Assembly: GCA_029929735.1 (NCBI GenBank)
Contig: JAKELP010000009.1
Coordinates: 4,421,790-4,485,789, forward strand
Direction: 5' to 3'
Source: Mimosa pudica
Lineage: Eukaryota > Streptophyta > Magnoliopsida > Fabales > Fabaceae
Length of the DNA stretch: 64,000 bases
The notes beneath the pieces were generated by a model. It had not been told where the DNA came from. It did no database searches and worked only from the letters and a program-made list of their open reading frames with translations. Positions 48,649 to 57,518 of the stretch are shown in pieces. Position 1 is the stretch's first letter, and each line of letters starts with the position of its first letter. Both the position numbers and the translations under genes were made by a program.

Positions 48649-51153
48649 ATGGAAGACGACGCGATGTCGCCTCTCAAACCTGACGCGCCAGCACACTCGA
48701 ATATCCAAGAGATTTCCTCCACTGGATACCCTGGAGGGAACACTCAGGAAGCCCCCCATAACGTTCCAGAAAATGATCCACTGTTGCTCACTGTGCAACG
48801 GTTACAAGAGCAGCAGCGAGAACACTTTGCGATGCTAAAGAAGCTGTCAAGCGAAAATAGGAACCTGAAACTTGAAATCACCGAATTAAGGATGACCCGA
48901 CTCCATATACCAGAAGATAATATGGAAGAGGAACAACCTATTCCAAGAGTGATTTCCGAAAGTATGTATCACCGGAACGCAGACCCTGAATACCAGAACC
49001 CAGAACAATACCAGCCTGACGAAGACCTACATGAACCTCGATCTCGACACACAGAAGTGCGAGATGATCACCGGATTCCTGAACGCGCAATACCAGAGGA
49101 GAGGCATAGAGATCCAGAACACAAAAGCCGTCAAACCAGAAGAAGAAACAAACATCAGAACCCAGAAACTAAACCACAGGATACCAGAATGGATGATCGA
49201 TACCAGAACACTGAGTATGACGACCCGGATTACAACCCCAGAGTCGAACTTTCTGACGAAGATGAAGAAGGAGTTGGAAGTTCCAACGACACACTTGACA
49301 AGCCTGACCCTCCTAAGAAGCCACGAAGGCACTTGGCATCCAAAATAACCGTTCCCAGAAACTCAACTCCCAGAATGCGAAAAATGCGGAAAACCTACCC
49401 GGAAATTAAGCGAATGCAACGAGAGTTAGATGAACTGAAAGCAACCATGTTCCAACTTCCAGGAGCGCCGATCCCCTTCGAGAAAAATGATCCTTCTAGT
49501 TACGCAGATTCACCATTCGTTGAGACCATATCCAGAGCAAAACTGCCTTCCCGGTTGGTATATCCCGCCATTACTCCTTATGATGGTTCGACAGACCCGG
49601 ATCATCATATGGCACATTACAAACAACGTATGTTCGCCATCACAGTTCCAGAGAAAGTACGTGAAGCATGTATGTGCAGGGGATTCGGGATGACTCTCAC
49701 AGGACCCGCTCTCAAATGGTATATGCATCTTGAAGTAGGATCCATCGCCACATTTGCTGAACTACATGACTCTTTCGTGAGTCAATTCGCAAGTAGCAAA
49801 CGGTTGGAAAAAACCGCTGATGACTTGTACAGGCTTCATATCAAACGAGGGGAGACCCTTCGCAGCTTTGTTACCAGATTCAACAAGGAAAGGTTAGAGA
49901 TAGATCACCCGGATGAAATGACATGTATAAACGCCTTCAGGAAGGGATTGTGGACCTGGATGCCCTTGTATGAAGAGCTGACCAAATGCCAACCTAAGAC
50001 ATGGACAGAGGTCATGCGGAGGGTATTGGCCGAAGTCCGGCTAGAAGAAGACCGGATGAACCGAGACTATGACTCACCTGAATCCGAGTCTAGTCATGCA
50101 GGCAAAAGCAAGAAACGAAAGGAGCGACCTGAAAAGCCTCCCAGAGCAGAGTCCTACTCTAATGCTAAAAAGGCACCAGAACGATCCGGAAGGTCAACCA
50201 TACCAAGCAGGCCACCGGCTCCCCGAATAGAAGAGCAAGGCTTGCAGTTATCCGCGAAGGAACTAGTTAAAGAACTAGGAAAAATGGGGGATCAAGTGCG
50301 ATGGCCGGGAAAAATAAAGGTACCCCCGGAGCAGCGAGACAAATATAAATGGTGTGACTTCCACCAAGATCACGGACACAAGACCGATGACTGCATATCT
50401 CTTCGCTTCCAAGTCTCGGAACTCTTGAAGAGAGGCTACCTAGAGCATTTGCTCGAAGGATCAAAGAAGCAGAACCAGATAAACAAGACGGCAAGCAATA
50501 CACAACCCACTCCTGCAAATCCGCCGATTCCAACCAAGATGATAAACTTTGTCAACGGAGGGTCTTGCATCATGGGAACCAGTTATTCTGCTGCCAAAAG
50601 ACACATCAGGACCTTAACTGACCAGATAGAATCCCTGACTATAGGTGGCGAAGACTTAGAGGCGCAAGAAGGACCATTAGCATTTTTTGACCATGAAATC
50701 AATGACCAGAACCATGATGATGCTCTTGTCATCTCAATCTACCTAGCCAACTGCGAAGTCAAGAGGGTCCTCATAGATCCAGGTAGCTCTGTGAATATTA
50801 TTTACTTGAATACGGTTAAGGAAATGAACATGGAATCGGCCATGTCATACTATCCAACCACCTTGGTATTCGGCAATGGCGCTGCTGACAAGTCAATGGC
50901 TGTGATTAATCTGGCAACATATGCTGCCGGAATTAATCAAACATTTACTTACCATGTTATGGATTGCCCTTCTCCATACAACGCCATCCTGGGACGACCA
51001 TGGCTCCACCAGATGAAAGCTGTACCATCTACCTTGCACCAACGAGTTAAATTCTATACTCCTTGGGGAGTACGCCAGATCAGGGGAGACCAGAAAACAT
51101 CTCGAGAGTGCTACCAGACTTCCCTGAAGAAGTCCGAAAAACTACCAGCATAG
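48649..51153 (+). CDS. Tat element gag-protease polyprotein
   Basis: The ORF encodes 834 aa from the ATG at 48649; upstream codons in frame include only a TTG. The N-terminal third is very hydrophilic, with repeated Asn-Pro-Glu and Arg/Glu/Asp-rich stretches. The gag core lies at about residues 345-460 ('TLTGPALKWYMHLEVGSIAT'). A zinc-knuckle-like WCDFHQDHGHKTDDC lies near residues 568-582. The retroviral-type aspartic protease active site, near residue 710, reads IDPGSS, with Pro in place of the usual Thr/Ser. The frame ends at UAG 51151-51153 and the same frame continues open into pol. Confidence 0.9.
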   Translation: MEDDAMSPLKPDAPAHSNIQEISSTGYPGGNTQEAPHNVPENDPLLLTVQRLQEQQREHFAMLKKLSSENRNLKLEITELRMTRLHIPEDNMEEEQPIPRVISESMYHRNADPEYQNPEQYQPDEDLHEPRSRHTEVRDDHRIPERAIPEERHRDPEHKSRQTRRRNKHQNPETKPQDTRMDDRYQNTEYDDPDYNPRVELSDEDEEGVGSSNDTLDKPDPPKKPRRHLASKITVPRNSTPRMRKMRKTYPEIKRMQRELDELKATMFQLPGAPIPFEKNDPSSYADSPFVETISRAKLPSRLVYPAITPYDGSTDPDHHMAHYKQRMFAITVPEKVREACMCRGFGMTLTGPALKWYMHLEVGSIATFAELHDSFVSQFASSKRLEKTADDLYRLHIKRGETLRSFVTRFNKERLEIDHPDEMTCINAFRKGLWTWMPLYEELTKCQPKTWTEVMRRVLAEVRLEEDRMNRDYDSPESESSHAGKSKKRKERPEKPPRAESYSNAKKAPERSGRSTIPSRPPAPRIEEQGLQLSAKELVKELGKMGDQVRWPGKIKVPPEQRDKYKWCDFHQDHGHKTDDCISLRFQVSELLKRGYLEHLLEGSKKQNQINKTASNTQPTPANPPIPTKMINFVNGGSCIMGTSYSAAKRHIRTLTDQIESLTIGGEDLEAQEGPLAFFDHEINDQNHDDALVISIYLANCEVKRVLIDPGSSVNIIYLNTVKEMNMESAMSYYPTTLVFGNGAADKSMAVINLATYAAGINQTFTYHVMDCPSPYNAILGRPWLHQMKAVPSTLHQRVKFYTPWGVRQIRGDQKTSRECYQTSLKKSEKLPA

Positions 51154-51159
51154 CAATTA
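51151..51159 (+). promoter_or_regulatory. Candidate stop-codon readthrough site between gag-PR and pol
   Basis: UAG is followed directly by CAA UUA. This is the CAR-YYA context that makes stop codons leaky in tobamoviruses and several other plant RNA viruses. The upstream gag-PR and downstream pol frames are the same, and no other stop occurs between them. Suppression of this one codon would therefore yield gag-pol. Confidence 0.55.
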
Positions 51160-54100
51160 CAGGGATCATCCCTGAAACCTCAAACCAGGGATGAATCATC
51201 CACTGGGCTCGAAACCATCCAGATAGACCCAAACCAGCCAGATAAGAAACTCTTCATCGGAAATGATCTCAGCTCAGACTTGAAGAGCCAACTGATAGCA
51301 TTCTTGATGCAAAATCAAGATTGTTTCGCTTGGTCCTATTCTGACATGACCGGAATCGACCCCCAGATCAGTATCCACAGATTGAATATGGATCCTAAAT
51401 ACAAGCCTATCCGACAAAAGCGCCGGAAGTTCGGTACGGACAGAAACCAAATCATCCAGGAAGAAGTCCAGAAACTATTGGCAGTCAAGTCAATAAGGGA
51501 GGTGACTTACCCAGAGTGGCTAGCCAATGTTGTAGTAGTGGCCAAGAAGAATGGAAAACATCGTGTTTGTGTAGATTTCACAGACTTGAATAAAGCCTGC
51601 CCCAAGGATTTTTTCCCATTACCACACATTGACATGATGGTAGATGCCACTTCTGGACACCAGATGCTAAGCTTCATGGATGCTTTCTCCGGATACAACC
51701 AAATCCGGATGTATCCTCCAGATCAAGAAAAGACCTCTTTCATCACAGACAGAGGAACATTCTGTTACCAAGTAATGCCTTTCGGCCTAAAGAATGCAGG
51801 AGCTACCTATCAAAGGTTGGTCAACAAAATGTTTGAAAACCAGATCGGAAAATCCATGGAAGTCTACGTGGATGACATGCTTGTTAAATCCCAGTCCAAG
51901 GAAGAACACATCTCGAACTTACAGGAGGCATTCAGAATCCTGAAGCAGTACAATATGAAGCTTAATCCAGAAAAATGCTCCTTCGGGGTCAAGTCCGGGA
52001 AATTCCTTGGATATTTGGTCTCGAGTAGAGGCATTGAAGCTCATCCCACCCAGATAACAGCCATCCAGAACATCTGCTCTCCCAGACGAGCGAAAGATGT
52101 GCAAAAGCTAACAGGAATGATTGCAGCTCTGAACAGGTTCATCTCCCGTTCTTCAGACAAGTGCCACCCTTTCTTCAAAACACTCAGAAAGAACAAAACT
52201 TTTGAGTGGAGTCCGGAATGCGAATCAGCCTTACAAGGCCTCAAGGATTACCTGTCCAGACCGCCACTCCTCTCCAAACCAAAACCCAATGAGTTACTTC
52301 AGTTGTACTTGTCTGTATCTGGGCATGCTGTAAGTGCTGTACTCATACGCGAAGATCCAGGAATACAGTATCCAGTATACTATGTAAGCAAAACTCTCCT
52401 AGACGCTGAGACCAGGTACTCACCTATCGAAAAGCTAGCACTAGCCCTAGTCGTAGCATCCCGAAAGTTGAGACCATATTTCCAGAGCCACCCCATCCAG
52501 GTTGTGACATCTCACCCGCTCAGAGCCATATTCCAGAAACCAGACTTATCGGGCAGACTAGTCAAGTGGGCGATCGAACTAGGTCAATATGATATATCAT
52601 ACGTCCCAAGGACCGCAATAAAGTCTCAAGTACTAGCGGATTTCACGGCTGAATTTGCACCTGAAATCCAGATAGGAGTGGCTAGAAGTTTGATTTGCAT
52701 GATCAATGAGTTAATCCCAGATATTTGGATCTTGTATGTCGATGGCTCAACACACTCGAAAGGTACTGGGCTCGGAGTAGTCATCCAGTCACCAACCGGA
52801 GATACCATGGAACAGTCCTTCCAATGTACTTTCAGAGCAACCAACAATGAAGCTGAATACGAGGCATTAATCATCGGAATGCGCTTACTAGTCGAACTTG
52901 GAGCGCAAGACGTTGAAGTGCGATGTGATTCCCAACTTGTATCAAAACAAGTCCAAGGAGAATACCAGGTAAAGGATTCCCGAATGCAAAAATATTATAC
53001 TATGGCTACTTCGATATCAAAATCATTCAGGGAATTCAAATTAACGCAGATACCCAGAGATAACAACAAACATGCTGACGCATTAGCAAATTTGGGATCC
53101 ACCATCCCAAGCTCCAGAACCCGAGCCATCCCAATCATACGATTACAAGACTCAGTACTAACCACCACACCTGTCCACCATGTCCAGGCCAATTATAGAC
53201 CAGACGATTGGAGATCTCCAATCTACAGATACCTGGACACAGGTGTACTCCCGGATGATCAAAGTGAGGCCAGAAGAATCAAACAACGGGCATCCAGATA
53301 CCGGATATTCAGGAACGAACTCTACAGGTGGTCCTTTGCAGGCATCTACCAGAAATGTCTCGGCCCAGACGATTCTGAATATGCATTAAGAGAAACACAT
53401 GAAGGAGAGTGTGGTAACCATTCTGGTTCCAGAAGCTTGGTTAGGAATCTCCTGAGAGCAGGATACTTTTGGCCTAAAATGCAACAAGATGCCCAGAAAC
53501 TTGTTTCCAAATGTGACAAATGCCAAAGATTTGCACCCGCACTCCAGCAACACCCAGAATTCCTACACTCCCTGACTCCGGTATGGCCTTTCATGAGATG
53601 GGGGATGGACATAGTCGGGAAGTTACCACCAGCACCAGGAAAACGCGTGTTCTTGTTGATGGTGACTGATTACTTTACCAAATGGATAGAGGCAGGAGCA
53701 TTTCAACAAGTCAAAGAACCAGAAGTCATTGACTTTATCTGGAAGAATGTTGTTTGCAGGTTTGGACTACCATATGAGATAGTATGCGATAACGGGTCCC
53801 AATTCATCGGATCAAAATTCAGGAAGTTCTGCACCAAATGGAACATCAAGTTGAAATTCTCCACTCCCCGGAATCCCCAGTCCAATGGCCAAGCAGAAGC
53901 CAGTAACAAGACAATTGTGTCTTCCTTGAAGAAACGACTAGAAAAAGCCAAAGGAAAATGGGCAGATGAACTCCCAGCAGTACTTTGGGCTTACCGGACT
54001 ACAGCAAGAACCCCAACCGGAGAGACACCCTTCTCCTTGACGTATGGATCAGAAGCAATGATCCCCGTCGAGTATGGGCTACCAAGTCTAAGGTACAAGT

Positions 54101-54444
54101 GGACAAACGAGGAGATTAACAACATTAACCTGAACTACGAATTAGATCTACTAGATCTTAAACGAGAACAGGCTCTAATCCGGATGGCGACCTATCAACA
54201 ACAGATAGCCCATCAATACAACAAACATGTCAAAGAACGACGCTTCCAAGTAGGAGAGCTAGTTTTACGAAAAGTATTCCCTAATACACCAGAATCCAGA
54301 GACGGAAAGCTCAGCCCCAATTGGGAAGGCCCTTACCAGATTGAAAGTATCACAGGTCCAGGATCTTACCAATTGCGAGACTCCAAAGGAAAATTGCTCC
54401 CCAGGAGTTGGAACGCAATACACCTGAAAAGGTATTTCCCATAG
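51154..54444 (+). CDS. Tat element pol: RT, RNase H, second RNase H, integrase
   Basis: The open frame of 1096 codons follows the gag-PR stop in the same phase. There is no good independent ATG at its start, so readthrough or a fused product is implied. Reverse transcriptase covers roughly the first third of the frame, with 'VCVDFTDLNKACPKD' and the YVDD catalytic box at 51865-51876. A gypsy-type RNase H follows ('YYVSKTLLDAETRYSPIEKL'). A second, archaeal-type RNase H begins near 52738 (VDGSTHSKGTGLG, then NNEAEYEAL and HADALANLG). Integrase starts with an HHCC zinc region near 53400-53525 ('KCDKCQRF') and has DDE core pieces 'WGMDIVGKLP', 'VCDNGSQF' and 'NPQSNGQAEASNK'. No frameshift is seen, so the element looks recently active. 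Confidence 0.93.
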   Translation, partial: QLQGSSLKPQTRDESSTGLETIQIDPNQPDKKLFIGNDLSSDLKSQLIAFLMQNQDCFAWSYSDMTGIDPQISIHRLNMDPKYKPIRQKRRKFGTDRNQIIQEEVQKLLAVKSIREVTYPEWLANVVVVAKKNGKHRVCVDFTDLNKACPKDFFPLPHIDMMVDATSGHQMLSFMDAFSGYNQIRMYPPDQEKTSFITDRGTFCYQVMPFGLKNAGATYQRLVNKMFENQIGKSMEVYVDDMLVKSQSKEEHISNLQEAFRILKQYNMKLNPEKCSFGVKSGKFLGYLVSSRGIEAHPTQITAIQNICSPRRAKDVQKLTGMIAALNRFISRSSDKCHPFFKTLRKNKTFEWSPECESALQGLKDYLSRPPLLSKPKPNELLQLYLSVSGHAVSAVLIREDPGIQYPVYYVSKTLLDAETRYSPIEKLALALVVASRKLRPYFQSHPIQVVTSHPLRAIFQKPDLSGRLVKWAIELGQYDISYVPRTAIKSQVLADFTAEFAPEIQIGVARSLICMINELIPDIWILYVDGSTHSKGTGLGVVIQSPTGDTMEQSFQCTFRATNNEAEYEALIIGMRLLVELGAQDVEVRCDSQLVSKQVQGEYQVKDSRMQKYYTMATSISKSFREFKLTQIPRDNNKHADALANLGSTIPSSRTRAIPIIRLQDSVLTTTPVHHVQANYRPDDWRSPIYRYLDTGVLPDDQSEARRIKQRASRYRIFRNELYRWSFAGIYQKCLGPDDSEYALRETHEGECGNHSGSRSLVRNLLRAGYFWPKMQQDAQKLVSKCDKCQRFAPALQQHPEFLHSLTPVWPFMRWGMDIVGKLPPAPGKRVFLLMVTDYFTKWIEAGAFQQVKEPEVIDFIWKNVVCRFGLPYEIVCDNGSQFIGSKFRKFCTKWNIKLKFSTPRNPQSNGQAEASNKTIVSSLKKRLEKAKGKWADELPAVLWAYRTTARTPTGETPFSLTYGSEAMIPVEYGLPSLRYKWTNEEINNINLNYELDLLDLKREQALIRMATYQQQIAHQYNKHVKERRFQVGELVLRKVFPNTPESRDGKLSPNWEGPYQIESITGPGSYQLRDSKGKLLPRSWNAIHLKRYFP

Positions 54445-54484
54445 CATCTAAATTTCTCTTGCCCTAGTGCCATAGCATTATAAT

Positions 54485-54910
54485 TTCCCGGAGCCAACCA
54501 TCAGGCACTATCCAGAACTAAGTTCTATCAACAGGAACACTTCCCTGATGATATAACTTCCCGAAGCCAACCATCAGGCAACGCCCAGCACTAAGTTCTA
54601 TCAACAGGAACATTTTCCTGATGATATAACTTCCCGGAGCCAACCATCAGGCAATGCCCAGAGCTAAGTTCTGTCACAAGGAACATCTTGCTAACGACAT
54701 AACTACCCGGAGCCAATATCCTAGCAATGCCCCGACATAAGTTCTATCACCACAACTAAACTTCTGATGATATAACTTCCCGGAGCCAACGCCTAGACAG
54801 CAAACAAATCCACTTTTCTCAAATGAGATCCCAGAGCCAGGAGGTTAACTTCCAACACAAGTTCCACCAACTGAATGCATCTCACTTGGTACAACTTCCC
54901 GGAGCCAAAG
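54485..54910. repeat. 73-bp tandem repeat array in the Tat element 3' region
   Basis: The motif TTCCCGGAGCCAACCATCAG starts at 54485, 54558, 54631, 54704 (TACCCGG) and 54777, an exact 73-bp period for four steps. A last degenerate unit begins near 54896. The units share 'aactaagttctatcaacagg' and 'gatgatataac' and become more diverged to the right. Confidence 0.95.
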
Positions 54911-55505
54911 GTACATAATACTTATGTCTTCTGTTTACTCTTCCTAAATTACTTCATTTGTTTATTCATTTGTCGCTTTAAATCTCTTATCAATTCTAAA
55001 TACATAGTAGCTACTAACCCGGTACATAACTTATAGAAAACCTCGAGCCCAGAAAGATGTATGGATGACGATCCACTACATCCCCGAGTAACCTGATTCC
55101 AATATCTAAGGTATACCAAACTCTAATTAGACTTGCACGAATCCCAGACTCTAATTAATGCCTATTTTAATCCTAATCCCTCTGACATAACCTGATCGTG
55201 TTTGTCTAACCAGATCGCTCAACCAGAAAGATGCATCTACAAATCGCCCACCAGATATCAAATCAAAAATACCAGAAGAATACACAAGTAAGTATACGCA
55301 ACTTGCACTTTATAGATATTCGATATTAGTCTTCTGAACAATTACAATTTCTAAGAACATAACTAGTTAACACTAGTTAATCATAAACTTCTGAAAACAC
55401 CAGAACATAATTAGTTAACAGTAGCTAAACAAAAACAACATTTACCAGAAATATACGTCCAGAACATAAAACACAATAAGTCATTACACATAAAAAGGAC
55501 TTATA
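54911..55505. other. Non-coding 3' region of the Tat element
   Basis: It has no long ORF on either strand. Short 'aacataactagttaacactag'-type duplications occur at about 55355-55420. Confidence 0.6.
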
Positions 55506-56069
55506 TTAAACATCCTTCCCACCAGCCTTCCCTCCATCTACTTCATGGGAGTCTCCAGTTCCTTCCTCGTGATCGGGAGCTTGCTTCTTGTCTGAGCCAG
55601 GGATTTCACGATGAGAGTTGACTTCTTCTTCATCCCCTGATTCTTCACCACTGCCACCTGACGAAGGCATAGAATAACCCTCATCCTGAAACATTTGCTC
55701 CAATTCCTCCAGGTCCCAGTTCGCACCTCCTCCCGCTCGAAACTCCTTCACCATCCGAATACGCTCAAACAACATGAACTTGGAAACTTCCCGTCTTTCC
55801 CTCTCGATCAAAGCTGCAACCTTCTTCTCACTCTTATCCTTCTCTTCCTCTAAACCAACAAGCTGCTTCCTCAAGCCATCAATTGTAATGTCTGAAAGCT
55901 TCACCTCCTCCTGAGCATCCGCAGCTTCACCTTTGGCATTTTCAACCTCTCGTTCAAGTTCGCGAAACTTCGCTTCCGCTGTGCTCCGGTACAGCTTGTG
56001 CGCAGCCTCCAATTCCCTTTGCTTCTTCCTCATCTCCTGATCAAACCACTCCAGGTTCTTTACACGCTT
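55506..56069 (-). CDS. Antisense ORF of the Tat element, split by a nested insertion
   Basis: The frame is open for 187 codons from the insertion junction to a stop at 55506. The start lies beyond the insertion; an internal ATG at 56033 is not necessarily the initiator. The visible part is a charged coiled coil ('AEAKFRELEREVENAKGEAA', 'LRKQLVGLEEEKDKSEKK') followed by a Gly/Ser/Glu-rich acidic tail. Antisense ORFs downstream of integrase are known from Tat-lineage elements, with uncertain function. The rest is expected past the right edge of the window. Confidence 0.75.
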   Translation of the reverse strand, partial: KRVKNLEWFDQEMRKKQRELEAAHKLYRSTAEAKFRELEREVENAKGEAADAQEEVKLSDITIDGLRKQLVGLEEEKDKSEKKVAALIERERREVSKFMLFERIRMVKEFRAGGGANWDLEELEQMFQDEGYSMPSSGGSGEESGDEEEVNSHREIPGSDKKQAPDHEEGTGDSHEVDGGKAGGKDV

Positions 56070-56070
56070 C

Positions 56071-57504
56071 TGACTTAACGCGGATTTGATGCGCTTCCGT
56101 AAGCATACGGGTAATCAAGTGTAGTATAGAAAAAGTGTCGTTCCGCAGAGATTATAGTTTAAACAAGTGATTAGCACTAATTATATCATTAATTGTCTTA
56201 AGTAAAAACATATTGAGAGTTTGTTGTTCAAGAAAGAAAAGAGTTTGAAATATAAGTGTAAAAAGAGTTGAAGTTTCAAACACGGTTTAACAATGATAAC
56301 TAAGGCCTAGGGTTGCTAATCCCCTATTTACTTCATGAACCAAAGTTTCCCTCTCCTTTTTAAGTGACTAAATGAAAATATGTGCAAGTCTAGGGTTCAA
56401 AATCATTTGAAAAAGCTTTCCCAAGTCAAGATCAAATTTATGCTAGCATTTATTGCACAATCTCTTGTCACAATAAATGCTAGCTCTTTTCCTTAACCAC
56501 CCTAATTATGACTATGTTAGGTCAATAACTATATCTCTATGTTATCAACAAACCATCCATTTAAAACCATAAACTTCAAGTCCAACATGCTTTTATCCAA
56601 GTTCTAAAACAAAATACACTTTCCCAAGTCATATTTCATTTAACTAATTAAGTGGTGATCAAGCACTTAAAACAAATAGAGAGCAAGATAAAAACTACAC
56701 ATATACTTCATTAATACTTAAAGAAAGAGAGAGTAGATGGTTCAATCCATAAATAGGTTCATAACAACCCTAGATTAGGGTTTTAGTTACACATAAATGT
56801 AAATAAAACAAACCCTAAAACTATGAAGGAGTTCATTGAAGAGATATGAAGAAGAGAGAAGAAAATATACAACCACAAATGAAGAAAGCTCAAATCTCTC
56901 CAAGCTTCCCACTTGAATCCCAAGCTTCCCCAATGTTCTTCAAGCTCTTCAAGGCTCCAAAATGTGCCTTAGATGTGTGTTCTTTCGTGTTTTTCCGCCC
57001 TCCTCTGAAAATGCCCCACTTTCCCTTTTTATATGCTGAGAAAAGGGTCAAAACGCGCAGTTGCGAGTTGTGCTCGCCAGTCGCTCGCCAGTTGGCGAGC
57101 CACTGGCGAGATTACAGAGACAGCACGCCGCTGGCTTGCCAGTTGGCTTTGTGAAGATGCATTGGCTCGCCAGTGGCTCGCCAGTTGGCGAGCCGCTGGC
57201 AAGCAGACCTTGATTTTGAATTTTTAGCTTTCCCTTGCTCCTCTTTCTCCTTTGTTGCATCACTTGGGTTCATCAAGCTTCTAACACCTGTCCACCTCTT
57301 CCTACACAAGCTAGAAAGAGGGTTGAAGAGTTTCCATTTCTCAAATATACAAGCATTAAACTCCAAATTTCACACAAATGAATGGTTTTTCTATTTGAAT
57401 CACTTTCTAGTAATATTTGTGTGTTTTGTTATCTATGTATCATCAAAAAGAGTGTGAACTAGAAGGAAATAGAGATGAAATGTGTGAAATTATGGAGTTT
57501 ATCA
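56071..57504 (-). repeat. 3' LTR of the Athila-like element
   Basis: On the plus strand it reads TGACTTAACGCGG... to ...GGAGTTTATCA. The inner edge is set by the adjacent polypurine tract and the outer edge by the match with 63371 onward at a constant offset of 7300. It contains the palindromic repeat cluster at 57066-57204. Confidence 0.9.
57066..57204. repeat. Palindromic CGCCAGTTGGCG cluster in the LTR
   Basis: Several copies of GCTCGCCAGTTGGCGAGCC and variants with CAGTGG or CGCTGG occur in both orientations within 140 bp, able to form stacked hairpins. The same motif clusters at 59403-59583 in the internal region. Confidence 0.9.
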
Positions 57505-57518
57505 CTCCCCCAAACTTA
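57505..57518 (-). other. Polypurine tract of the Athila-like element
   Basis: On the minus strand AAGTTTGGGGGAG lies directly before the LTR start TGATAAAC. Similar tracts recur near 58880 and 59170. Confidence 0.8.

Larger units (their letters stand above)
48030..56070 (+). mobile_element. Tat-lineage Ty3/gypsy retrotransposon, left part of a nested pair
   Basis: In order: 5' LTR, primer-binding region, gag-protease, an in-frame stop, reverse transcriptase with two RNase H domains and integrase, a 73-bp tandem repeat array, and an antisense ORF. The second (archaeal-type) RNase H, the 3' repeat array and the antisense ORF are all known traits of the Tat (Retand/Ogre) lineage. The element is cut at 56070 by the insertion of a second retrotransposon. 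Its right end, including the 3' LTR, should lie beyond the window. It is visibly richer in G+C than the surrounding DNA. Confidence 0.9.
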
